Origin: Myrica gale
Taxonomy: Eukaryota > Streptophyta > Magnoliopsida > Fagales > Myricaceae
Length of the DNA: 64,000 nucleotides
NCBI GenBank assembly: GCA_963930655.1
Contig: OZ005610.1
Location: 14,823,001-14,887,000 of the forward strand
Direction of reading: 5' to 3'
A program made the translations under genes and the position numbers. Position 1 is the stretch's first letter, and every line of letters starts with the position of its first letter. Below, piece after piece: positions 11,985-21,263 of the stretch. The notes under the pieces were generated by a model that was given only the letters and a program-made list of their open reading frames with translations, was not told the origin of the DNA and made no database searches.

Positions 11985-12200
11985 TTGGTCGACCCCTCTA
12001 TTCAACACAAACAGTGCAAAAATTTTGAGGACCCAATTCTCGTCAAGGAGGAGATTCTCCGGCTTCAGGTCCCACTGAGAGACACCTCTTGAATGACAGT
12101 ATCCGATGGCGACGATAAGCTGCTGAAAGTATCGAAGGCTGAAGCCAGAAAGACAGAGAGGAGATGATAACTGGGGAAGAAACAGTGAGCATCCTTCATT
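11985..12200 (-). pseudogene. Captured fragment of a CIPK/SnRK3-like protein kinase
   Basis: The minus-strand translation contains [18 protein letters not shown] followed by [15 protein letters not shown], which matches kinase subdomains V-VIb of plant CBL-interacting kinases. The catalytic HRD motif reads QWD, the DFG region has degenerated, and both ends of the kinase are absent. The fragment lies just inside the right terminal repeat of Pack-MULE 1, opposite in orientation to the heat-shock factor fragment. It is a captured, non-functional piece. CIPK is preferred over other SnRK kinases because of YFQQLI and GYCHSRGV. Confidence 0.8.
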
Positions 12201-12412
12201 TTTCAAAATGGTGTGCATCATTCCAGGCACATCAGCTGTTGAGTTGTCAGCTGATGTGGTCCTTCTGTTAGGGAAAACCGATGGATCCCTGATCGTAGAG
12301 TCATTTTTTAAAAAAAAAATGTAAACCAAAGAACTAAAATTTGAAAAAAATGAAACTCAAGGACTAAAAAATAAAAGAGAGTAAAATTCAAGGACTAAAA
12401 TGCTAAATTCTC
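12182..12412. repeat. Right terminal inverted repeat of Pack-MULE 1
   Basis: This is the inverted partner of 1494-1701, followed by the target duplication copy ATAAATTTA. Confidence 0.75.
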
Positions 12413-12421
12413 ATAAATTTA

Positions 12422-13057
12422 ACAAGCAAGATGGCCTGCCAGCAACTGGGCCATGAGTTGGCCCCTGATAATAGTTAACTTTAATATTTTTTGTACTCGG
12501 ATACTGGTAAAAGTATATGCTTCGTCCTTGAAAATGTATCTTAATTTAAAGTTTGACGCTTAAAAATGTTCACCAATAATTATGGTTTTTATGCTAATTT
12601 TTTAAAAAAAAACAATTCTGAAGATGACCCCACGTGCCAATTTTTTGATGACGTGACATTAATTTAAGTTATTTAACTAAAGTTGTCGATGATAATTTCA
12701 TCAAATCATCTCACAAATATAAGGTTATCAGAAACAAAATATGTTCTTTTTTTTTGGCTGAGAATAAAACAGTCACAATCCATGTTTGGGCAGTCTTTCT
12801 GTAAATACAGAAAAGAGCCGACTCCTATAAATTTTATCAGACAAACGATCTTATCCCAGATTGTGAGAACTTGGGGCACAAATCCAAAAGGCAATTGTAG
12901 TTCGTTGAATTGTTTAAACAACATTTATGCTTTTGACGAATCAGGGGTTTGGATGAATAATAAGAATTTATAGGCATCGGCTAGTATGGGAAAACACAAC
13001 CCCATACCTCAATTCTTCCACGTAACAAATTGAGAGTAAAACTCCTTACAAAAAATA
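12422..13057. other. AT-rich spacer between two Mutator-like elements
   Basis: I see no gene, RNA or repeat boundary here. A small open frame at 12683-12973 has no recognisable features. Several T and A homopolymers occur. Confidence 0.5.
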
Positions 13058-13504
13058 AAATAAAAAGAGAAATTCAATATTTGTTAATTCAGTTTTGACC
13101 CATTTTATGAATTAGTAACTAGGGTTTAAATTTTTATTTTTCAATCACTAAGTCTTTTACCTAATTACTAATAAGTCCTTCCGTCACTGAACCGTGCTCC
13201 CCAAACGGGAGCTCCAGCCACGTCAGCTGTACTTGCCACCTCACTTCTATTTTTCTGTCTGCCTTTTTTCTTAAAGTGTTTCTTCTTCCTTGTGCAAGTG
13301 ACCCCAATTTTAAAGATAGAAGCTCGTTTTCGTTAGCGCCTGCAAATGGTGGTGGAGCTTCTTTCTCTATCTTTTTTCGTCTTCCCCTCCCCAATGGAAG
13401 TATATATATATCAGAAGCATTCCAACCATTCCATCCTTATGTAGATTGAAGATCTATTCCATCCATCGTCAATTCATTTACCTGCATCTCATATCATAAT
13501 TAGG

Positions 13505-13738
13505 ATGTCCATTTTTTCAGCTACAAAAAACCTTCTCAGCTTATTGGCTACTCTTCCCCTGGAACGCAGTGATTCACCAGCCACTACATTCAGGGATCCC
13601 ACCTTATTCTACTATAATACAATGACAAATGGGTTTTTACGAGAAAGAGTGGATTCATCATCGCCGTACCATTTATTCGTTGTTGCTAACACAGAACGGC
13701 GGAGTACTGGGCTTCGAAGTGTAGTAGTGCAGCTATGA
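13505..13738 (+). pseudogene. Possible captured pentatricopeptide-repeat fragment
   Basis: A 77-codon frame includes DPTLFYYNTMTNGFL, which resembles the start of a PPR helical repeat (pattern PTLF-YNTMI-G). It is preceded by a Ser/Leu-rich N-terminus. Only one repeat-like unit is seen and the rest is unrecognised, so the call is tentative. Its position inside Mutator-like element 2 fits gene-fragment capture. Confidence 0.35.
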
Positions 13739-14379
13739 TATGTTACACACATTAAGATGAAGCAAGGGGATCAAGCGGGCTATCGCAAGCAAAAAAAAAA
13801 AGTGATCCCAATGACATGTATAAAGAAAATCTAAAAAACTGATGATGCAGAAATCTCACCACACAGGTAACGTGGTGGTTGTTCTTCCTTTATAGAAAAA
13901 GTACACTGTCTTAACGTGATACATCAAACTCTTTTCGTCAAAATAGAAATGATTTTACAGCCTATTAAACACTATTAAAAGCTATTACTTACAAAGAATG
14001 GCTACGAATTCGGTGACTTCATTCTCGTTTGATATTCGGATGTGCCAATCTTTTTGAATTCAAAATCTCCTCAACTCTTGCTTGTAACCGAAATACTCTT
14101 TCCAAAAATAATCTTTATGAATTCAAATTCTCCTCAATCTTTGTTTGCTCCTCTGTCGTAGAGATACTATCATTTATATTCAAATTCTCTTTTGAATTCA
14201 AATTCCCCTTAACATCTGCTTGCTCCTCTGTAGCAGAGATACGTTCATTTATAACAGAAATTCTTTCTGTTTTAATACTGTAGACAAGAAAACATGTACC
14301 TCTATGACTCAGACTACATTCACTAAGCAAGGTAAGTACTTGTTATTACAAACTATGCTGATATATAAACTGGACCCGT

Positions 14380-14787
14380 TCAAGAAGAAACACAGGCAAT
14401 CGCTAGAAATTGCACAACTGAATCAAAATATTGAAATAAAATAGAATAAATATTTTTAATCGATTCTGAATATAAAAGCGAACATATTGGCGTCTGGTTT
14501 TCATCCTCTGCACTTTGCTTCGAAGACTCGACCAAGTGTTGTATAGTTGCATGATACTTTGCATCTGTCACGGGGATTAGACCAACTTCAGCCACCAATG
14601 ACGTGAAGCCGCACAAGAGTCCAATGATATTTTCATCTGCATGGTTGGTGAACTGCTGCAAGAACTTTCCGGTGATGGTGGCGGCAGCGATGGTGGATGG
14701 AGGAAGAGGCTGGTGGTCGCTCGGGCTCACAACCAGAGAAAAATATAGAAGAAACACTCGGTCACTTGCACAAGGAAAAATAAACAC
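14380..14787 (-). other. Unidentified open frame in the interior of Mutator-like element 2
   Basis: A 135-codon minus-strand frame overlaps the right terminal repeat. I do not recognise it. Its middle (ENIIGLLCGFTSLVAEVG and onward) looks more protein-like than its ends and might be another captured piece. The N-terminal part is simply terminal-repeat sequence read through. Confidence 0.2.
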
Positions 14788-15048
14788 TTTAGGGAAAGAG
14801 GCTGAGGTGGAAAAATAGAAGTGAAGTGGCGAAGGCAGCTGATGTGGTTGGAGCTCCGGTTAGAGGACTAGCAGTTCAGTGACAAAATGACATATTAGTA
14901 ACTAGGTGAAAGACTCAATGTTTAGAAAGTAAAAAGTTGAATCTTAGTGACTAATTTGTAAAATGGGACAAAACCTAGTGACCAAATATTGAATTTTCCA
15001 AATAAAAAAGAGTACAACCATTAAAAAGTAAAAAAGCAGAGGGAGAAA

Positions 15049-15113
15049 TAGGGGTGGGCAAATATTCTGACCATGCTAGAATTTTTGGTTCTGGCACCAG
15101 AATGAGAATTGGT
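15049..15113. mobile_element. hAT-like terminal fragment (first copy)
   Basis: A segment starting TAGGGGTGGGCAAATATTC joins directly to LTR X sequence. The TAGGG start and the ggttctggcaccagaat interior resemble the ends of the hAT-like elements at 29355-29947 and 42238-42325. Its tandem duplicate lies at 15992-16055. Confidence 0.5.
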
Positions 15114-15439
15114 GTAATATTCGTAGCGAAATTTCATCGTTGAAATCTAGCAGCTCAAACGTTTTGTCTTCTTCATATCCACACACATAGTTCTTGAGAG
15201 AGAACGATTCTCGTGTAAAAGACTTCTTTACTTTCAAATGAAATTCTGAGCTATTTATAATGGCTTACACATAGGTTCAACTTTGCTTATGCGTGAGATC
15301 TTTAGAGATCTCAAATCTCGGCTGTAGGATAATCATGAATTTTTTTTGGGGAAAAGACACTTTGAGCCCTTAAACTATTAAGCAAATTACAAATAGGACC
15401 CCAAACTACAAATCTTGACACATTGAGCCCAAGAAACTA

Positions 15440-15560
15440 TTACATTTTATCAAATCACGCCCTGAACTAAAATCAGACTGTCAAAATCATTAGATTTGAG
15501 CCACGAGGCACGATTTTGATTGTCAAATTTTAGTTCATGCTGCAATTTGATAAAATTTGG
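15440..15560. repeat. Fold-back (palindromic) sequence
   Basis: The segment attttatcaaatca... at about 15447 is followed by its inverted complement ...tttgataaaat ending near 15555. The internal complementary blocks gaactaaaat/attttagttc and gacaatc-type arms enclose a loop of about 30 nt. The two halves are imperfect. It lies exactly at the junction between the two copies of the 930-bp tandem duplication. Confidence 0.65.
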
Positions 15561-16309
15561 TAGTTCGTGGTTGGTGAACTATAACAAGAACTTTCCGGTG
15601 ATGGTGGCAGCAGCGATGGTGGGTGGAGGAAGCAACCACGATTGCAGGAAGAGGCTGGAGGTCGCTCAGGCTCACCCCCAGAGAAAAATAGAAGAAACAC
15701 TGGGTCACTTGCCCAAGGAAGAAAAAATACTTTAGGGAAAGATGCTGAGGTGGAAAATAGAAGTGAGGTGGCGAAGGCAGCTAATGTGGCTGAAGCTCCG
15801 GTTAGAGGAGCTAGCGGTTCAGTGACGAGATGACCTATTAGTAACTAGGTGAAAGACTCAATGATTAGAAAGTAAAAAGTTAAATCTTAGTGACTAATTC
15901 GTAAAATGGGACATAACCTAGTGACCCAATATTGAATTTTCCGAATAAAAAAGAGTAAAACCATTAAAGAGTAAAAAAATAGAGGGAGAAATAGGGGTAG
16001 GAAAATATTCTTACCATGCCGAAATTTTTGGTTCTGGCAGCAGAATTAGAACTGGTGTAATTTTCGTAGCGAAATTTCATCGTTGAAATCAAGTAGCTAA
16101 AGCGTTCTGTCTACTTCATATCCATGCACACAGTTCTTGAGAGAGAACGATTCTCGCGTAAATGACTTCTTTACTCTCAAATGAAATTCTGAGCTATTTA
16201 TAATAGCTTACTCAGAGCTTCAACTATGCATATGCGTGAGATCTTTTGAGATCTCAAATCTCGGCTGTAGGATCATCATGAATTTTTTTCTGGAGAAAAA
16301 TCACTTTGA

Positions 16310-17500
16310 GCCCTTAAACTATCAAACAAATTACAAATAGGGCCCCAAACTACTAATCTTGACACATTGAGCACACGAAAAGTCACTTTTAGTCCATTCA
16401 CGTATCACAACTGACCCTCGAGATAATGGGACTATTTTCATTAAAGATCTTTTGCTAACAATTATTTTTTTATTTATCCTTCCGTTATACTATATTCCAA
16501 GTGAGCTAATAGGACATGAATAATATCACCGATTTTGTCCTTAGCTAACATAATTCATAATTCACAATCTGTAACTCTTTGGACTCTCAAATTGTTTCTA
16601 AAATAATTTCGCAAATAAATATATAGTATATATTAATTTCAAAAAATAATTTCGTAAAATTCCACTGGCCAATGATTTTTTTTTCGAGTCTAACTCTATA
16701 CTGATGTATTGAATATATTGTTTCAGAAAGATACTGGTGGATTTTTTGTTGAGCATTTACACAGACCCATTTATCATGTACAAGACCCAATGTTGTCTGG
16801 AATATTTGACCTCGAAAGATCATCACAAAATGACTCGGTCTAAGCACAAGTACACAACAAACAAACCTGCATAAACCTTTAAGGTCTAAGGATACAAAGA
16901 ACTAATTGTGCTGATACAATAAACTATCAAGCAAATTACAAGTAGGACTCCAAACTACTAATCTTGACACATTGAGCTCACGAAAACTCACTTTTAGTCC
17001 TTTAACGTATCACAATTGACCCTCGAGATAGTGAGACTATTTTCATGAAATATCCTCTGCTAACAATTATTTGTTTATTTATCCTTCCGTCATACTATAT
17101 TCCAAGTGAGCTAATAGGACATGAATAATATCACTGATTTTGTCCTTAGCTCATATAATTCATAATTCACAATCTGTAACTCGTTGGACTCTCAAATTGT
17201 TTCTAAAATAATTTGACAATAAAATATATAATATATATTAATTTCAAAAAATATTTTCGTAAAATTCTATTGGCCAATGATTTTTTTTTCGAGTCTAACT
17301 CTATACTGGTATATTGTATATACTGTCTTAGAAAGAGACTAGTGGATTTTTTGTTGAACATTTATACAAACCCATGTATCATGTACAAAAGCTAATGTTG
17401 TCTGAAATATTTGACCTCGAAAGATCATCACCAAATGACTCCGTCTAAGCACAAGTACACAACAAACAAACCTGCATAAACCTTTAAGGTCTAAGGATCC
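16310..17500. repeat. Tandem duplication of about 615 bp inside LTR X
   Basis: Segment 16310-16880 recurs at 16920-17500, sharing long blocks such as gagctaataggacatgaata and ctctcaaattgtttctaaaa. The divergence is a few percent by eye. Confidence 0.8.
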
Positions 17501-18090
17501 AATAAACTAATTGTGTTGAATACCTTCTCAACATCAGTGATCACTTTCAGAAGGTATCCATATTTGATCTTGTTCAGTGCATGTACTCTTACTGTGTACT
17601 CACTTGTCTGTTTAAGGTCTCTACTTCAATGTCTGAGTCCATCATTCTATTTATAGAGGCACAACGAGTGTACACCTATTTGTTCATAAGTATGTACATC
17701 GATCTAGAACAACTGTCAAATGAACAAGAAACCGAAAAGTCATACTCCCCACCTTTTGATTCATTAATCATTGGCATGAATTTTCTACAATTTCACTTAA
17801 CAATATAACTGTGTAACATCTTATGTTACAATATATACTCAACAAGTATTAAATACACATGACAATAAAAGAAATAAGGGGTAGTTTCATAGTTCGTCCC
17901 TTAACTATGAGAAAAAATCAATGTTGCCCCCTAACTATCAAAACAGATTTGTACGTCCCTTTAAGTTTTCAAAGTAATCAATTTGAGCATTAAAACAGAC
18001 AAAATTCTCATTCACATGCCTCCCACGTGATATTCACCCTGTTAACTTTATGAAGTTGCCCTTCTCCCTACACGACTGAGATCTCTCTAG

Positions 18091-18530
18091 CCTCTACTTG
18101 TGGCTTCATTTCGTCGTTCCCTGAGGTTTGTTCAGTTGCTGGTTTTGAGGTTAGGTGGTGAGGAGCGAGGATGCAGGAAGGACTGGTGGTGGTGGACTCG
18201 ATAAGGGCAGAGTTGAGTCACCTCTGGCATTGAAGGAGGATGGTTTGGAGAACCTTGCGGAGGGCTGGCGATTTACAACTAAGTACCATCAAGTCGTTTC
18301 TTGATATTTTTACTCTAATTCAGGATGTCCAGTTCTTGATTGCTGCTACAGAGTTGCACCTGAGGTTTCATGATTGGGGGCAGAAGAAGGCTACAAATCA
18401 AGACTTGCATGTTATTGGAGGGAATTGATCGTTGGAAATTACAACATGAATAAAAGTCTTAGGAGTTGAAAGCAAATTAACCAGCAACAAAAAAAAGAAC
18501 GAGCGAAAGCAGCTGGTAAACCTTAGAAAT
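18091..18530. other. Interior of Mutator-like element 3, unidentified
   Basis: This moderately GC-rich stretch contains a 62-codon frame at 18240-18428 that I do not recognise. It may be a second captured fragment, since its composition differs from the AT-rich flanks. Confidence 0.35.
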
Positions 18531-18960
18531 GCAAAGACTAGCCAAGATCAAAGAAGCAGCTAAGACTATCCAAGATCAAAGACACAATTGGTATACCTAA
18601 GAATTGCAACGACTACCTCGTTCAAGTGACCAAAGGGAGTCACAATGAGGACGTGTGGAAAGAATTGCTCATTCGTCCCACACCGTCCATTCGCCATATC
18701 TTAACTGCAGTCCTTGGAATCCATTTCTTCCAGCAAGCATATGGTATAGACTCCGTCGTCTAGTATAGCCCAAGGATCTTCGATAAGGCTGGGATCAAGT
18801 CGACGAACGACAAGCTTCTCTCGATGGTAGCCATCGGATTCATCGAGACCACGTTCATCTTGGTGGCCACATTCTTATTAGACAGGATCAGAAGGCGACC
18901 GTTGCTTCTGGTTCGGATATTTGCTTCACCTACGCTCCTAAAGAGAGAGATGAGAGAGAG
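18531..18960 (+). pseudogene. Captured exon fragment of a polyol/monosaccharide transporter (PLT family)
   Basis: The + strand encodes KGSHNEDVWKELLIRPTPS, then RHILTAVLGIHFFQQAYGID, then YSPRIFDKAGIKS and FILVATFLLDRIRRRPLLL. These are the central cytoplasmic loop and following transmembrane segments (the FFQQ-G and LDR-GRRPLLL sugar-transporter signatures) of a plant polyol/monosaccharide H+ symporter of the major facilitator superfamily. A TAG at 18761-18763 interrupts the frame, the signature DRIGRR reads DRIRRR, and both ends are missing. It is a fragment carried by Mutator-like element 3, not a transporter gene. Confidence 0.85.
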
Positions 18961-19240
18961 ACAAGACAGTGGCTCTAAGTGGAGTACAAGAGATGTCGTC
19001 CAAGTGTAGAAGAAGGTGAAATGTAGTGAGAATGGCAATTTCATAAAGTCAACTGAGTGAATATCATGTGGGAGGCACATGAATGAGAATTCTGTCTTTT
19101 ATAAGGCCGAAATTAGATGGAGGGCTACTATTGATTATTTTTAAAACTTAGAGGACGTAAAAATCCTTTTTTCATAGTTAGTAGGGCGACATTGATTTTT
19201 TCTCATATTTGAGGGGTGAACTATGAAATAACCCCAAGAA

Positions 19241-19709
19241 AAGTCAGGCCAATGATTAATGAATTGGAGGTGGGGAGTATGACTTTTCAGATCCTTGTTG
19301 ACTCATTTTGTTCTAGACCGAGATACATGATAATGTATAAATAGATCTACACTCGTTGTGCCTCTATAAGATAGAATGATGGACTCCGTCATTGAGCTGA
19401 TGACCTTAAGGAGACGAGTGTGTGCAATGTAAGAGTGCATGCACTGAACCGGATCAAATATGAATACCTTCTAGAAATGATCATTGATGTAGAGAATGGT
19501 ATTAAGCACAATTAGCTTATGTTGTCCTTACACCTGAGAGAGTTATGCAAGTTTGCTTCTTATGTGCTTGTGCTTTGACTGAGTCATTTGGTGATGATCT
19601 TCGCAGATCAAATATTTCAGATAATATTGGGCCTTGTGCATAATAAGTGAATTTGTATAATTGCTCAATATGGAGTCCACTAGTCTCTTGATGAGGCAAT
19701 ATATTCATT
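19241..19709 (+). repeat. Upstream part of the 5' LTR of copia X
   Basis: This matches the reverse complement of 17290-17810 (blocks ccaatgattaatgaat, ctcgttgtgcctctata, gagtcatttggtgatgatct). It stops abruptly at 19709, where the SIRE-type element begins. The same LTR resumes at 28037, so it was split by that insertion. It is head-to-head with the minus-strand X block to its left. Confidence 0.75.
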
Positions 19710-21032
19710 TGTAATTCCTAGAATTAAGGCAACCCAAGAGAGGGCTGAATTGAGTTTCAAAACTTTTTCGAAACTCACCCTTAAGAATGTGCTTGCTAGC
19801 TACAAGTTCCATAAAGAGAATTGATTGCAATAAAGGATTAAACACAAGAATGTATATTGCAAGTGAAATATGCAAATTAAACTTTGAACAAGAAACTAGT
19901 AGCACAAAGTAAGGAGATAAGGGAAGGAAGCAAACACAAGATTTTTAAGTGGTTCGGCAAACCCGCATACATCCACCCCTCAAGCTCCTTTACTGAGCTT
20001 TAGTGTTTCTCCACTATCATCCCTTCAATCAATGGAAATGTTTTCTTATACTTGAGCTTGAGAAACAAGTTTTTTTCACATGAGCATGAGAAACAAGTTT
20101 CCTTACAGTTGAACTTGAGAAACACCTCTTCAAGCCTCAATAACGAGTTTGAGAACAAACCTCTCCAAACTCCTTATTTTGATGAACACCCTTCACCGAA
20201 AGGAAATAAGAGAACCATTCTCTTATAAATGTAGAAGGATGAACAAAAATGCTGATTAAGACTCCCTTGATGAAGTAGATGTTACAATGAAATATTTCTA
20301 TCTCTTAGGCTTCACACAATTATAAGGACGTGAAAGTTATGATTATGTGTGAATGATGTTAGAAGAAGAATTCAAATGTTTTTTAATCACTCTTAGCCTT
20401 AGTAAAATGATTTTTGGTTGTTCAGCAACATTTATGAGGCTTAGGGTTGGCTTTAAATAGGTCTCATAAGAAAACTAGTCGTTAGGGGTTGATCTGTCAA
20501 AATTCACGACGAGTCGGTCGACTGCTACAGGTTACTGTTACCTCAACGGTCACAATGTGAGAACTCAGAATGGATCTATTTTAAAACTTAGACCGGTCAA
20601 CCGTTATACCAAGCGGTCATAGGCCGATCACCTCTACAGTGTAAGCATATGATCCAGTTCTTTAAAGACCACGATTTTGACAAACTTGATTCACCCAATT
20701 TATAAGACTAACTTCCCATCAGTATACAAGAGTTTGAGAGTTTGATTGGGGATAATTGAAGCCATTAAAACATTTGAATCTTCCAACCAAGTGATAAAAT
20801 GGTTTTTGCAAGTTTTGAAGAATTATGCAAGTGTGAGGTTCAAATCCTTATTAAAGATGAAGTATCGTGTTACAAGAATTACCCTAGTAACTCGAGTCTT
20901 CACTTTAAGAGTCATTTCCATTGAAATGGATATTGCTTGATCGCTCCGGGCTCATTTTGGATATTTTTTGCTTATCATTTCAATGACTTATTTTGTTATC
21001 GTCAAAACATTGATTGTAACTAAAAGTTAACA
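19710..21032 (-). repeat. 3' LTR of the SIRE-type element
   Basis: This is 1323 bp with TG/CA ends. It resembles 27394-28036 (truncated partner) and is more distantly related to the solo LTRs at 32974-34289 and 58242-59627 through the shared start aaccc-aagag-gggtgaattg. It contains ggtcgactgc and ggtcaaccgtt motifs at 20515-20640. Confidence 0.9.
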
Positions 21033-21049
21033 ATATCCCCCTTTTTTGA
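21033..21049 (-). other. Polypurine tract of the SIRE-type element
   Basis: Read on the minus strand this is a run of A followed by GGGGGATATT directly upstream of the 3' LTR, the expected plus-strand primer for reverse transcription. Confidence 0.8.
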
Positions 21050-21263
21050 TGATGACAATAAATTAATTGATCTTTCTTTTGTCGATCTTGTCTCCCCCTA
21101 GCTTTTGTACTTTGACATGGGGTTTTAGACAATTTTATACTTGAAGGACAAAATGTTAGCATATAATATGTCAAGATTATATGAAAAAAAAAGTACTTTC
21201 ATATCATTCATATTGAAAATAGTACAACAAAGTTGCAAAGTGGTTCAGAGATACAAAACGATA

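Larger units (their letters stand above)
1494..12412. mobile_element. Mutator-like element (Pack-MULE 1) carrying gene fragments
   Basis: The sequence from 1494 to about 1701 is repeated in inverted orientation at about 12182-12412. These are long terminal inverted repeats of about 210-230 bp sharing blocks such as cacatcagctgacaactcaa. Immediately outside lie ATAGATTTA (1485-1493) and ATAAATTTA (12413-12421), a 9-bp target duplication with one mismatch. Long terminal repeats plus 9-bp duplications are typical of Mutator-like elements. No transposase is visible, so it is non-autonomous. Without the copia inserted at 3396-11976 it is about 2.3 kb. It holds a heat-shock factor fragment (+) and a kinase fragment (-), the hallmark of a Pack-MULE. 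Confidence 0.8.
13067..14999. mobile_element. Mutator-like element 2 with perfect 9-bp target duplication
   Basis: The ends 13067-13303 and about 14757-14999 are inverted repeats of roughly 240 bp. Both ends carry ttcaatattt, and both share the blocks cacttctatttttc and ccttgtgcaagtgacc. AAATAAAAA occurs directly outside both ends (13058-13066 and 15000-15008). It is A-rich, so chance identity is easier than usual, but the position is exact. No transposase is present. The interior may hold captured gene pieces (a PPR-like peptide at 13505-13738). Confidence 0.75.
14640..16310. repeat. Tandem duplication of about 930 bp
   Basis: Segment 14640-15360 recurs at 15570-16310 with high similarity. 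Each copy runs through the right end of Mutator-like element 2, its flank, a short hAT-like terminal piece, and the 3' part of LTR family X. The duplicated unit therefore includes junctions between three different elements, so it arose after those insertions. The shared blocks include gaactttccggtgatggtgg and gagatctcaaatctcggctg. Confidence 0.8.
15114..17831 (-). repeat. LTR sequence of copia family X, minus strand, internally duplicated
   Basis: The reverse complement of this block matches the LTR pieces at 19241-19709, 28037-28278, 38155-38502 and 42033-42236. The 3' part (gagatttgagatct, then atgcgtgagatct, then tataaatagctcagaa) appears at 15114-15350 and again at 16055-16300. The upstream part (tgtccttagct, ttgctaacaat, atataatatatatt) appears at 16310-16880 and again at 16920-17500. 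The block is thus one or two LTRs of X enlarged by tandem duplications. No internal X region is attached, so it is solo-LTR derived. Confidence 0.7.
17878..19235. mobile_element. Mutator-like element 3 (Pack-MULE) with a transporter exon
   Basis: 17878-18090 and 19010-19235 are inverted repeats. The left end reads GGGGTAGTTTCATAGTTC and the right end, inverted, reads GGGGTTATTTCATAGTTC. Both continue with atgagaaaaaatcaatgt and, further in, cctcccacgtgatattcac-like blocks. Outside lie aagaaataa and aagaaaagt, agreeing at the first six of nine bases, so the target duplication is weak. There is no transposase. The interior holds a polyol-transporter fragment. The element sits in the spacer between head-to-head copies of LTR X. 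Confidence 0.75.
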
